Below, in pieces: positions 8,830 to 16,929 of a stretch of 34,654 bases of DNA. The position numbers and the translations under genes were made by a program. Position 1 is the first letter of the stretch. Each line of letters begins with the position of its first letter. This stretch comes from Actinomycetota bacterium (lineage in GTDB: Bacteria > Actinomycetota > Thermoleophilia > Gaiellales > Gaiellaceae): positions 1 through 34,654 of the forward strand of contig PLZU01000027.1 of assembly GCA_003152275.1 (NCBI GenBank), written 5' to 3'. The notes below the pieces were generated by a model, which was given only the letters and a program-made list of their open reading frames with translations, made no database searches and was not told where the DNA came from.

Positions 8830-9863
8830 GCCGCCGGCTCCGCGTCGCACTGCTCGCGGGCGGCCGCTCCAGCGAGCACGATATCTCGCTGCTCTCGGCG
8901 CGCTCGGTGCTCGAAGCGCTCGATCCGGAGCGCTACGAGGTCGTGAACGTCGCCATCGGACGCGATGGCCGCTGGCAGATCGAATCTGGGGTCAGACCCC
9001 AGTTGGGGTCTGACCCCGCTTCTGTCGCCGAGACGCTGCCCGCCCCGGCCGAGGGGGGCACGCTCGCGGCGCTTGGCGCCGTCGACGTCGTGCTCCCGAT
9101 CTTGCACGGGCCGTTCGGCGAGGACGGGACGGTGCAGGGCCTGCTCGAGCTGGCCGGCATCCCCTACGTCGGCGCGGGGGTTGCGGCGTCCGCGCTTGCG
9201 ATGGACAAGGACCTGTTCAAGAAGGTGCTGCGCGACAGCGGCGTCCCCGTCGCGCGCCATCACGCGATTCGGCTCGGCGATCCGGTCGAGAACCCGTTCG
9301 GCTATCCGGTGTTCGTGAAGCCGGCCCGGCTCGGCTCGTCGGTCGGCATCTCGAAGGTGCACGACGCGTCCGAGCTCGAGCCCGCGGTCGCGCTCGCGCG
9401 GCGCCACGACGAGAAGGTGCTCGTCGAGGAATTCGTCGAGGGAATGGAAGTCGAGTGCGGCGTGCTCGGCAATCGTGTGCCGCCGCCGATCGCGTCGCTC
9501 CCGGGCCGCATCGACACGCTCGAGCACGAGTGGTACGACTTCGATTCGAAGTACGACGCGAACGGGATGGAGCTCGTCATCCCGCCGGAGCTACCACAGG
9601 AGACGATCGAGCTCGTGCAGCAGCGTTCGGTCGACGCGTTCGTCGCGTGCGAGTGCGAAGGCCTCGCGCGGGTCGACTTCTTCGTGCGCGCCGGCGACGG
9701 CGAGGTGATCGTGAACGAGCTGAACACGATGCCCGGTTTCACCTCGACGAGCGTGTACGCGAAGCTGTTCGAAGCGTCAGGTATTCCGTACGCGGAGCTC
9801 ATCGATCGTCTCATCGCGCTTGCCCTCGAGCGGCACGAGCGGCGCTCGTCGCTCGAGTACTAA
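8826..9863 (+). CDS. ddl: D-alanine--D-alanine ligase
   Basis: The GTG at 8826 overlaps the pknB stop and gives 345 residues. Ddl motifs in order are GGRSSEHDIS near the start, LHGPFGEDG, KPARLGSSVG in the ATP-grasp part, EFVEGMEVE, and the metal and phosphate site NELNTMPGFT. The enzyme joins two D-Ala with ATP in the cytoplasm for the muropeptide stem. The oddity is residues 55-64 (GVRPQLGSDP), which are encoded wholly by a perfect palindromic element, apparently inserted in frame in the variable stretch after the first strand-helix units. The active-site motifs are untouched, so I expect a working enzyme. The stop codon overlaps that of the convergent kinase gene. Confidence 0.94.
   Translation: MSRRLRVALLAGGRSSEHDISLLSARSVLEALDPERYEVVNVAIGRDGRWQIESGVRPQLGSDPASVAETLPAPAEGGTLAALGAVDVVLPILHGPFGEDGTVQGLLELAGIPYVGAGVAASALAMDKDLFKKVLRDSGVPVARHHAIRLGDPVENPFGYPVFVKPARLGSSVGISKVHDASELEPAVALARRHDEKVLVEEFVEGMEVECGVLGNRVPPPIASLPGRIDTLEHEWYDFDSKYDANGMELVIPPELPQETIELVQQRSVDAFVACECEGLARVDFFVRAGDGEVIVNELNTMPGFTSTSVYAKLFEASGIPYAELIDRLIALALERHERRSSLEY
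8988..9017. repeat. Palindromic TCAGAC element inside ddl
   Basis: GGGGTCAGACCCC (8988-9000) and its exact reverse complement GGGGTCTGACCCC (9005-9017) are separated by AGTT, making a perfect 13-bp stem. Each arm is itself a palindrome around its centre base. The element keeps the ddl frame and adds ten codons. Its layout matches the element at 19517-19547 with compensating base changes. Confidence 0.85.
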
Positions 9864-11305
9864 GAGCGAGCCTTGACCTCGTTGACGTGCGCGAACGCGG
9901 ACGGGCCGAGATCGGTGATCCACACGACGTAGTAACGCACGCTCTTCCCGTCTAGCGTAAACGTCGTGCGCGCGCCGACCCGCTTTGACGAGGAGACCGG
10001 TGCGAACGAACCCGTAGGTGAGTCGCCAGCTTGGATCTCAGCCGTGTACCCCGGGGTGTCGGTCGCCAGCGTGATGCTCTTCAGCGAGACGGCATGGCCA
10101 GCGTCGAGCAAGAGGCCTACGCCAGTCTTCAGGTTGCCGAACTGGGGGGTCGTGTACTGCTCAGTGCTCCAGTACGTGGACAGCTTGCCGTCCGTCGCCT
10201 CGGGCGCGTCTTTGTTGTCCTCTCCGGGCGGGCCCGTGCCCTGCGGGTCGTAACCGGTGACTCCTGCGAGTGCAACCGGTGTGCTGCCGACGCCGGGTGT
10301 CGCGGGCGACTTCCCTTTCGATCCACTGAGCCCGAGAATTCCGGCGACGATCGCCGCCACCGCGACCAACGCCACGATCACGTAGATCGGTACGCGGCTC
10401 CGCGCTGTGCGCGCGCGATGCGGGCGGCTCGCCTTCAGCACAGGGCTCGGTACGATGAGCGTGCGCTCGGCGTCGGGCGAGTCCAGCTCAGCGAGGCACT
10501 GGCGCAGCTCCGCAGCAAACTGAGCCATCGTTGCGAACCGGCGAGCCGGATCTTTCTCCAGCGCCCGATCGACTGCAGCTGCGAGCCTCAGCGGAACGTC
10601 GGGGCGCTGCTCCAGGAGGTCCGGCGGCGGGTCGTTGATGTGCTTCATCGCGATCGCGACGAAGTTCTCGCCGGGGAATGGCACGTCGCCCGTGAGCAGC
10701 TCGTATACGACGACGCCGAGTGAGTACACGTCGGTCAACGGTGTCGTTGGCTTGCCGCCCGCTTGTTCGGGTGAGAGGTAGTTGCTCGTCCCGAGCACCG
10801 TTCCGGTTTGGGTCATGCCGTGCTCGACCTCGAGCGATCGCGCGATGCCGAAGTCGGTCACCTTCGCGTCACCGTCCGGCGTCAGCAGGACGTTCTGGGG
10901 CTTCACGTCGCGGTGCACGAGCCCGTGCTCGTGCGCGAACGCAAGCGCGTCTGCGATCTCGATCGCGAGCTCGATCGCCCTGCGCGTCGGAAGCGGGCCC
11001 GTTCGCTCGACGAGTTGCTTGAGATTCTCGCCCTTGACGTACTCGAAGACGATGAACTGCTGGCCGTCGTCCTCGCCGCGATCGATCACCGTGACAATGT
11101 GAGGGTGGGAGAGCTGGGCGACGGAGCGGGCTTCCCGCCGGAAGCGCTCGACGTACTCGTCGTCGGCGGCGTAATGCGGGTGCAGTACCTTGAGCGCGAC
11201 GTGCCGCTCGAGTAGCTGGTCGTGCGCCCGGTAGACGGTCGACATTCCGCCCGTCCCTACGATCTCCTCGAGCTCGTAGCGTTCGGCGATCAGCTCACCT
11301 GTCAC
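9860..11305 (-). CDS. Ser/Thr protein kinase with discoidin-like extracellular domain
   Basis: From the GTG at 11305 the protein has 481 residues. The kinase domain (about 10-270) has GTGGMSTV, K39, HRDVKPQN with D133 and DFG at 151-153. A membrane helix lies at about 305-326. The outer part (about 345-480) resembles the F5/8 type C (discoidin-like) module found at the C-terminus of actinobacterial MurJ/MviN and some kinases: FDP-like YDPQG, then DGKLSTYWST, then GVGLLLDAG. This may bind a wall or carbohydrate ligand. An upstream GTG at 11341 is also possible; neither start has a ribosome site. The gene converges on ddl and their stop codons overlap. Confidence 0.9.
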   Translation of the reverse strand: MTGELIAERYELEEIVGTGGMSTVYRAHDQLLERHVALKVLHPHYAADDEYVERFRREARSVAQLSHPHIVTVIDRGEDDGQQFIVFEYVKGENLKQLVERTGPLPTRRAIELAIEIADALAFAHEHGLVHRDVKPQNVLLTPDGDAKVTDFGIARSLEVEHGMTQTGTVLGTSNYLSPEQAGGKPTTPLTDVYSLGVVVYELLTGDVPFPGENFVAIAMKHINDPPPDLLEQRPDVPLRLAAAVDRALEKDPARRFATMAQFAAELRQCLAELDSPDAERTLIVPSPVLKASRPHRARTARSRVPIYVIVALVAVAAIVAGILGLSGSKGKSPATPGVGSTPVALAGVTGYDPQGTGPPGEDNKDAPEATDGKLSTYWSTEQYTTPQFGNLKTGVGLLLDAGHAVSLKSITLATDTPGYTAEIQAGDSPTGSFAPVSSSKRVGARTTFTLDGKSVRYYVVWITDLGPSAFAHVNEVKARS

Positions 11306-11371
11306 GGTGCGGGCAGCGGAAGAGCGTGAGCGCGGGGCCACGGAAACAGAACGCGAAAGCAGCCGAAACGG

Positions 11372-12694
11372 CTACGCGAGAACCGCTTCGAGCGCCTCGC
11401 CCCACGCGTCCAGCGCTTCGTCCAGTTCCGGATCGGTGATCACGAGCGGACAGAGCACGCGGAGGCAGTTCGAATGGACGCCGGCCTTCAGGAGCAAGAG
11501 CCCGCGCTGGGCTGCCTCCTCGGCCACCCGCGAGGCGAGCTCGGGAGCGGGCTCTTTCGTGGCGGGATCCCGAACGAGCTCGATCGCGAGCATCGCGCCG
11601 AGGCCCCGGACGTCTCCGATCTGCGGATGTCGTTCCTGCCATGCCGACATCCTGCCCCGAATGGTCTCGCCGATGCGCCCGGCGCGTTCGACGAGGCCTT
11701 CGTCCTCGAAGACGTCAAGCACGGCGAGCGCAGCGGCCTGAGCGACGGGATTGCCGACGTACGTTCCCCCGACCGCGTTGTCGTCAGGTGCGTCCATGAT
11801 CGCCGCCTTGCCGAGCACTCCCGAGAGCGGTAGCCCCGCGCCGATCGACTTCGCAACGGTGATCAAGTCAGGCTCAACGCCGAAGTGTTCGATCGCGAAC
11901 ATGCGCCCCGTGCGGCCGAACCCGGTCTGCACCTCGTCGGCGAGGAACACGATTCCCTCGCGGTCGCAGATCTCGCGCACGCCTTGCACGAACTCGCGGG
12001 GCGGAACGATGAAGCCGCCCTCGCCCTGCACCGGCTCGAGGATGATGGCGGCGACGGTCTCGCGCGCGACCTGCGTCGTGAAGGCGCGCTCGATCCCCGC
12101 GAGCGCATCGGCGGCGCTGATGCCGCGGTAATCGTTCGGGAACGGTACGCGGTAGACCTCCGGGGCAAACGGCCCGAATCCCGCCTTGTACGGGTGCGTC
12201 TTCGACGTCAGCGTCAGTGAAAGCAGTGTCCGACCGTGGAACGCCCCCTCGAACGCGATCACCGCCGGCCGCTTCGTGTACGCACGCGCAAACTTGATCG
12301 CGTTCTCGACGGCTTCCGTGCCCGCGTTGAAGAACGCAGCCTTGGCGGGCCCGGTGAACGGCGCAACTGCGAGCAGTCGCTCGGCGAGCGTGACGTACAC
12401 CTCGTACGGGACGATCGTGAAATCGGTGTGGAGGAAGCGCGCAGCCTGCTCCTGCACCGCTTCGACGACATGCGGATGCGCGTGACCGACGTTCAGGCAG
12501 CCGACGCCGCCGGCGAAGTCGAGAAAGGTGTTGCCGTCGACGTCCGTCAGCGTGGCGCCGCGGCCTTCCGCGACGACGATCGGCAGGTACACCGAGAGCG
12601 GATCGGCGACGACGCGCCCCTTCCGCTCGAGGATTTCACGGGACTTCGGGCCCGGGATCTCGGTCAGGAGGCGGATTGCGCGCGTTGTAGCCAC
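11372..12694 (-). CDS. gabT: Class III aminotransferase, 4-aminobutyrate aminotransferase-like
   Basis: The protein has 440 residues from the GTG at 12694. PLP-enzyme fold type I marks are NAGTEAVENAIKFAR at about 123-137, FEGAFHGRT at about 148-156, LADEVQTGFGRTG at about 251-263 with D253 for the PLP ring, and the Schiff-base lysine K282 in TVAKSIGAG. Length and motifs fit GabT (GABA + 2-oxoglutarate to succinate semialdehyde + glutamate). Related class III enzymes acting on ornithine or other omega-amino acids cannot be excluded by eye. The mRNA is probably leaderless, since TATCGT lies six bases before the GTG. Confidence 0.85.
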   Translation of the reverse strand: MATTRAIRLLTEIPGPKSREILERKGRVVADPLSVYLPIVVAEGRGATLTDVDGNTFLDFAGGVGCLNVGHAHPHVVEAVQEQAARFLHTDFTIVPYEVYVTLAERLLAVAPFTGPAKAAFFNAGTEAVENAIKFARAYTKRPAVIAFEGAFHGRTLLSLTLTSKTHPYKAGFGPFAPEVYRVPFPNDYRGISAADALAGIERAFTTQVARETVAAIILEPVQGEGGFIVPPREFVQGVREICDREGIVFLADEVQTGFGRTGRMFAIEHFGVEPDLITVAKSIGAGLPLSGVLGKAAIMDAPDDNAVGGTYVGNPVAQAAALAVLDVFEDEGLVERAGRIGETIRGRMSAWQERHPQIGDVRGLGAMLAIELVRDPATKEPAPELASRVAEEAAQRGLLLLKAGVHSNCLRVLCPLVITDPELDEALDAWGEALEAVLA

Positions 12695-12700
12695 GCGCCC

Positions 12701-12706
12701 ACGATA
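12701..12706 (-). promoter_or_regulatory. -10 element of a leaderless promoter for the aminotransferase
   Basis: TATCGT on the minus strand ends exactly six bases before the GTG start at 12694, placing the transcript start at the start codon. The same spacing occurs at four other genes in the window. Confidence 0.45.
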
Positions 12707-12717
12707 CTGGCACCCTC

Positions 12718-13941
12718 CTAAAGCTGCGGCGCCGGCAGATCCGGCAGGGGCGGCGGGGAGCCGCGGCGGAGCGCCCCGGACGTATAGAGCCCGGACGCGT
12801 TCCAGAGCATGAAACCGCCTACGTCCATGGCCCGCGCCGAGGCGATCTGGGCCGCGACGTCCGTAAAGGTGTACGTCCGGCCGAGCGAAAAGTCCTGAAG
12901 CCACGGGACGAGCAGTGCCTTGCGGCCTGCGAGCTGCGTACGGAAGTCGCGCAGCGAATCCAGAACGGTGGCGCCTGGTGCCGCGTTGGGATCCGGGAGG
13001 TTGAACTCGCCGGAGCGGTAGTGCGACGGGTAGGTCATCGGATAGATCGCGTCGACGACCTTGCCGACCTGCGCCGGGTACTGGCCAATGCCGAGATCGT
13101 GCGTTGCCGCGAGGCCGAACACGTCGACCGACACGCGCACGCCGAGCGGATGCAGCCGCGACGCCGCATAGGCGAGGAACGCAGCGATCGTCGCCTTCAT
13201 CGGCTGCGGATGCGCGCCGGGGTAACGGATGATCGAGAGGTCGCCGTCGCTCGGGAAGCGCACGTAATCGAACTGGATCTCGTCGAAGCCCGCCTTGGCG
13301 GCGGCTACCGCGACGTCGACGTCATACTTCCAGGCCGCTCGCGAATACGGGTTGAGCCATGCGAGGCCGCCGTTCGTGTGCCAGAGCGACCCGCCGCTTT
13401 TGTGAATCGCGAGCTCAGGATGCGCGACCGCCGTGATTGGATCCTCGAAGGTCACGACGCGGCCGATCAGGTAGACGCCCGCTTTGTGCGCCTGGGCCGC
13501 GACGGCCTTCGCGTTGAAGTACGCGCGAGCCGCGCCGTCCTTGACGGCAATTGCGGGGGCTCCCTTGATGAACGAGACGTTGCCGCTCTCGTCCTTTACG
13601 TCGACCTCGACCGTGTTCAGGCCGTACTTCTTGAGCGCCAGGTACTGCTGAAACTTCCCGGGCAGGCTCATGAGCGGCCCGGTCACGTGCACGCCGCGAA
13701 TCTCCTCGGGCAGCGTCGAGCGGAACGGGCTGGCGGGCATCGCCGAGCGCACCGGCTGCAACACGACGCTCGCAGCTCCGGCCGAACTGGAGAGAAGCTG
13801 CGTCAGACCGAAGAGCGCGGCGCCACCGAGCACGACGAGCAGGCCCAGCGCGCTCAAGCGGCGACGGCGGATCTGGCGCTTGCGCAGCTCGCGCTGGTGG
13901 CGGCGACGCTCGCCGTAGTCGATGTCCGAGGCGATTGCCAC
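12718..13941 (-). CDS. Membrane-anchored putative glycoside hydrolase (DUF4015/PF13200 type)
   Basis: The GTG at 13941 gives 407 residues. A highly basic N-terminus (RRRHQRELRKRQIRRRR) precedes one membrane helix (about 31-52), so the body is outside the cell. The rest resembles the 'putative glycoside hydrolase' TIM-barrel family: EIRGVHVTG, NTVEVDVKDESG, GVYLIGRVVTFEDP, FDEIQFDYVRFPSDG, VSVDVFGL, IYPMTYPSHY and FMLWNASG. Acidic residues in the DYVRFP strand are likely catalytic by analogy with GH18-like barrels. The substrate is unknown; neighbouring wall genes make a cell-envelope polysaccharide plausible. It is divergent from dcd. Confidence 0.82.
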   Translation of the reverse strand: MAIASDIDYGERRRHQRELRKRQIRRRRLSALGLLVVLGGAALFGLTQLLSSSAGAASVVLQPVRSAMPASPFRSTLPEEIRGVHVTGPLMSLPGKFQQYLALKKYGLNTVEVDVKDESGNVSFIKGAPAIAVKDGAARAYFNAKAVAAQAHKAGVYLIGRVVTFEDPITAVAHPELAIHKSGGSLWHTNGGLAWLNPYSRAAWKYDVDVAVAAAKAGFDEIQFDYVRFPSDGDLSIIRYPGAHPQPMKATIAAFLAYAASRLHPLGVRVSVDVFGLAATHDLGIGQYPAQVGKVVDAIYPMTYPSHYRSGEFNLPDPNAAPGATVLDSLRDFRTQLAGRKALLVPWLQDFSLGRTYTFTDVAAQIASARAMDVGGFMLWNASGLYTSGALRRGSPPPLPDLPAPQL

Positions 13942-13952
13942 GAGGGTCCAGG

Positions 13953-13958
13953 ATGGTA
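13953..13958 (-). promoter_or_regulatory. -10 element toward the glycoside hydrolase gene
   Basis: TACCAT on the minus strand, eleven bases before the GTG at 13941, predicts a very short leader. It stands back to back with the dcd element in a 34-base gap. Confidence 0.3.
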
Positions 13959-13963
13959 GCCCG

Positions 13964-13969
13964 TAACAT
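13964..13969 (+). promoter_or_regulatory. -10 element of a leaderless promoter for dcd
   Basis: TAACAT is followed by exactly six bases and then the GTG of dcd at 13976. No convincing -35 box at normal spacing was seen. Confidence 0.45.
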
Positions 13970-13975
13970 CGCCCT

Positions 13976-14539
13976 GTGGTCCTCTCCGACGCGACGATCG
14001 CCCGGTACCTCGCGGAGGGCCGAATCGAGATTGACCCGTACGACAAGTCACTCCTGCAGCCGTCGAGCGTGGACGTACGGGTCGACCGGCTTTTCCGCGT
14101 TTTCCACAACAACCGGTACCCGTTCATCGACGTGAAGGTCGAGCAGGAGGAGTTGACCGAGCTCGTCGAGGTGGACGACGAGCACCCCTTCGTGCTCCAC
14201 CCCGGGGAGTTCGTGCTCGGGTCGACGCTCGAGCGCGTGCGGCTGCCGGACGACCTCGTCGCGCGGCTCGAGGGCAAGAGCTCGCTCGGGCGCCTCGGGC
14301 TGCTGATCCATTCGACGGCCGGCTTCATCGACCCGGGGTGGGACGGGCACGTGACGCTCGAGCTCTCAAACGTCGCGAACCTGCCGATCACGATTTATCC
14401 GGGGATGAAGATCGGCCAGATCTCGTTCATGCAGATGACGGAGCCCGCGGCGGCGCCGTACGGCTCGGCGCAGCTCGGCTCGAAGTACAAAGGACAAAAG
14501 GGCCCGACTCCGAGCCGCTATTTCAAGAACTTCGAATGA
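13976..14539 (+). CDS. dcd: dCTP deaminase
   Basis: The 187-residue protein matches the Dcd family over its whole length: [15 protein letters not shown] at the start, [11 protein letters not shown], then the nucleotide-binding and catalytic stretch [20 protein letters not shown] followed by [11 protein letters not shown], and the C-terminal [14 protein letters not shown]. It deaminates dCTP to dUTP in thymidylate supply. Some actinobacterial members also hydrolyse dUTP to dUMP; that cannot be decided from the residues seen here. The ATGA overlap with the following gene indicates an operon. Confidence 0.95.
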   Translation: MVLSDATIARYLAEGRIEIDPYDKSLLQPSSVDVRVDRLFRVFHNNRYPFIDVKVEQEELTELVEVDDEHPFVLHPGEFVLGSTLERVRLPDDLVARLEGKSSLGRLGLLIHSTAGFIDPGWDGHVTLELSNVANLPITIYPGMKIGQISFMQMTEPAAAPYGSAQLGSKYKGQKGPTPSRYFKNFE

Positions 14540-15426
14540 CGGTTCTCGTCACCGGCGCCACGGGGTTCATCGGGCCGCATGTCGCGCACGCGCTCCGGGC
14601 GCGCGAGCTGCCTGTCCGCGCGCTCGTCCGCGATCCGAAGCGCGCGGCGCGCCTCGCGGCTTGGGGCGTCGAGCTGGTGCACGGCGACGTTGCCGACGTT
14701 ACGTCGCTGCGCGGGGCGCTCGCAGGTGTCGACTCGGTTGTGCATCTCGTCGCGATCATCAAAGGCTCGCGTGCCGATTTCGAGCGAGTCATGACGCAAG
14801 GAACACGCGACGTCGTCGAGGCTGCTCGGGAAGCCGGCGTGCGCCGCTTCGTGCTCGCGAGCGCGCTCGGTGTCGACGAGCGCTCGAAGGACGCCGTCCC
14901 GTATTTCGGCGCAAAATGGGAGATGGAGCGCGCCGTCAGGGATTCCGGGCTCGAGTACGTGATCTTCCGGCCGAGTTTCGTCTTCGGCAAGGACGGCGGC
15001 GTGCTGCCCACCTTCGTGCGGCTCGCGCGCTTTGCGCCGGTGACGCCGATCATCGGCCCGGGAACGCAGCGCTTGCAGCCGATCTGGGTCGAGGATGTTG
15101 CGGAGTACTACGCCCGCGCAATCGACCTTCCGGCGGCGGCGAACCGGACGTTTGAGATCGGCGGTCCCGACGCGCCGACCTGGAACGAGTTCTGGGACCG
15201 GCTGAAGCGCGTGGTCGGTGCGCGGCGGCCGTCCATCCATCTGCCGTTTGCGGTGATGCGCGTGCAGGCGGCGCTGACGGAGAAGCTGCCCGGCGCGCCC
15301 GTCACACGTGACCAGCTGACGATGCTCGAGCTCGGCGACAATGTCGTCACGGATCCGGCCGCGGTTGACACATTCCAGCTGCCGCTCGTGCCCCTGGACG
15401 AGCAGCTTCGGCGCGCAGCGTCATGA
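14536..15426 (+). CDS. NAD(P)-binding epimerase-like (atypical SDR) protein
   Basis: The ATG at 14536 overlaps the dcd stop, giving 296 residues. A Rossmann start VTGATGFIG (residues 5-13), a VHLVAIIKG strand, a YFGAK (YxxxK) pair and RPSFVFG place it in the extended/atypical SDR group near the NDUFA9-like proteins of complex I and NmrA-like proteins. The substrate is not evident. Its stop overlaps the start of the alcohol dehydrogenase gene, so the two enzymes and Dcd are co-expressed, but no common pathway is obvious. Confidence 0.88.
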   Translation: MTVLVTGATGFIGPHVAHALRARELPVRALVRDPKRAARLAAWGVELVHGDVADVTSLRGALAGVDSVVHLVAIIKGSRADFERVMTQGTRDVVEAAREAGVRRFVLASALGVDERSKDAVPYFGAKWEMERAVRDSGLEYVIFRPSFVFGKDGGVLPTFVRLARFAPVTPIIGPGTQRLQPIWVEDVAEYYARAIDLPAAANRTFEIGGPDAPTWNEFWDRLKRVVGARRPSIHLPFAVMRVQAALTEKLPGAPVTRDQLTMLELGDNVVTDPAAVDTFQLPLVPLDEQLRRAAS

Positions 15427-16505
15427 CGCGCGGTGTCGTCTATGCCGAGGCCGGTGCGCGACCTGCGATCGAAGAGATCACGCTGGACGCGCCCGGGCCG
15501 AACGAGGTACAGGTGCGCGTCGAAGCCTGCGGCGTCTGCCACACCGACCTGCACGTCGTCGAGACCGGTGGTTGGGGAATGAAGTTCCCGATCTTGCTCG
15601 GCCACGAAGGCGCGGGAGTTGTGGAAGAGGTGGGCGAAGGCGTCACTTCGGTTACGCCGGGCGATCGCGTCGTGATTGCCTGGCGTGCACCGTGCGGGGA
15701 CTCGTGTCGCGCCTGTAAGCGTGGCGATCCGCGACGCTGCTCGAACAATCTGCGCGCGAAACGGCGCCTGCATCGCGCCGCCGACGGCGCAGTGCTAAAC
15801 GCCGTTTTGCGCTGCGGCGCCTTCGCCGACCGAGTGATCGTGCACGAGGCGTGCGCGGTGAAGATGCCCGACGAGTTGCCCGCCGAGCAGGCGTGCCTGA
15901 TCGCCTGCGGCTTCTCGACGGGAGCCGGTGCCGCGTTGTGGGCGACTCCGGTGCAGGAAGGTTCGTCGGTCGCGGTGATCGGCTGCGGCGGCGTCGGCCT
16001 TGCAGTGATTCAAGGCGCGCGGCTTGCCGGCGCGGCGCGCATCGTCGCGGTCGACGTGCTGCCCGAGAAGCTCGCGCTCGCGGCCGAGCTCGGCGCGACG
16101 GACACGATCGACGGCTCGAGCGGTGAGTCAGTCGCGCAGGTCCGCGAGCTGACCGACGGTGTCGACTTCGCGTTCTCCGCGATCACGTCGACTGCGGGTC
16201 TCGTCGACGCCGTGCGCATGTGCGCCTATGCGGGGACGGCAACGCTCGTCGGTGTGCCGCCTCCCGGCCGCGTGCTCGACATCGACGTCGAGCTCGACTT
16301 GTTCCACCCGAAGGTTGCGATTGCCGTCACACATGGCGGCGACACGATTCCGCAGGAGGACTTTCCGTTTCTCGCCCAGGCGGCGCTCGACGGCAGGCTC
16401 GACCTCGACCGCTTCGTCACGAAGACCATCTCGCTCGACGAGGTGCCCGACGCACTCGACGAGCTGCACGCCCCGAAGGGGATTCGGACGGTGGTTAGGT
16501 TCTGA
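15423..16505 (+). CDS. Zinc-dependent alcohol dehydrogenase (MDR family)
   Basis: The 360-residue protein starts at the ATG that overlaps the previous stop. Catalytic-zinc residues C39 (CGVCHTD), H61 with E62 (GHEG) and C162 are present. A structural-zinc loop has C91, C95, C98 and C106, with one residue more than usual between the first two cysteines. The nucleotide site is VIGCGGVGLAVIQGA (about 185-199). Overall it resembles class III-like NAD-dependent alcohol dehydrogenases, including mycothiol- or glutathione-dependent formaldehyde dehydrogenases; the substrate is unknown. A palindrome three bases past the stop may end the transcript. Confidence 0.9.
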   Translation: MTRGVVYAEAGARPAIEEITLDAPGPNEVQVRVEACGVCHTDLHVVETGGWGMKFPILLGHEGAGVVEEVGEGVTSVTPGDRVVIAWRAPCGDSCRACKRGDPRRCSNNLRAKRRLHRAADGAVLNAVLRCGAFADRVIVHEACAVKMPDELPAEQACLIACGFSTGAGAALWATPVQEGSSVAVIGCGGVGLAVIQGARLAGAARIVAVDVLPEKLALAAELGATDTIDGSSGESVAQVRELTDGVDFAFSAITSTAGLVDAVRMCAYAGTATLVGVPPPGRVLDIDVELDLFHPKVAIAVTHGGDTIPQEDFPFLAQAALDGRLDLDRFVTKTISLDEVPDALDELHAPKGIRTVVRF

Positions 16506-16507
16506 CA

Positions 16508-16533
16508 CGGGGACAGACTGAAGTCAGTCCCCG
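16508..16533. repeat. Palindromic element between convergent genes
   Basis: CGGGGACAGACT (16508-16519) pairs with AGTCAGTCCCCG (16522-16533) with one A-A mismatch. The element is only two bases past the alcohol dehydrogenase stop and six before the cupin stop on the other strand. It may act as a terminator in both directions. The GACAGAC core resembles the other two TCAGAC elements. Confidence 0.7.
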
Positions 16534-16539
16534 CGGCTG

Positions 16540-16929
16540 TTAATGCTTTCCGAACGCCGCGCGCCGCGCGGCGTCGTCCGGGTCGACAAGGTGGCCATCG
16601 CGCTCGACGTAGCCGTCCTTGCCGCCGACGACGAAGACGACCGCGTCCTCGTCGAACGGATTCGAGAGCTTGCGTCGCGTCGTCGCCTCGCAGTGGAAGA
16701 GCCCGCCTTCGCCGAGCTCTCGTGTCTCACCGTCGACCTCGACGAGTACCTTGCCGCGGTGGACGAAGTACAGCTCGTCCTGCGTGTCGTGGAAGTGCAG
16801 GAAGCCGTCGTACCCGGGCGGGTACACGAGCGCGTTCACGCCGAACGCTGTCACGCCGAGCGGCGTGCGAATCTTGCGGAAGCCGTAGCCGTCGCCGAGC
16901 TCGTCGAGGGAGGAGAATGCCGGGCTCAT
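16540..16929 (-). CDS. Small cupin-domain protein
   Basis: The ATG at 16929 overlaps the marR stop and gives 129 residues. Cupin motif 1 is seen as the stretch HFHDTQDELYFVHRG, carrying the His-x-His and Glu metal ligands; motif 2 is degenerate (GGLFHCEATTRRKLSNP). Single-domain cupins of this kind are metal-binding sugar isomerases, dioxygenases or small-molecule sensors, and the specific role is not evident. Its translation is coupled to marR, so it is probably controlled by that repressor. Confidence 0.85.
   Translation of the reverse strand: MSPAFSSLDELGDGYGFRKIRTPLGVTAFGVNALVYPPGYDGFLHFHDTQDELYFVHRGKVLVEVDGETRELGEGGLFHCEATTRRKLSNPFDEDAVVFVVGGKDGYVERDGHLVDPDDAARRAAFGKH

Noticed and set aside
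13801..13810. Another GTCAGAC match in the hydrolase gene
   Set aside because: There is no inverted partner nearby and it encodes part of the normal membrane-helix region; a chance match.
12718..14391. Longer frame for the hydrolase starting opposite dcd
   Set aside because: The extra N-terminal residues lie antisense to dcd and lack similarity; the GTG at 13941 directly precedes the basic tail and membrane helix.
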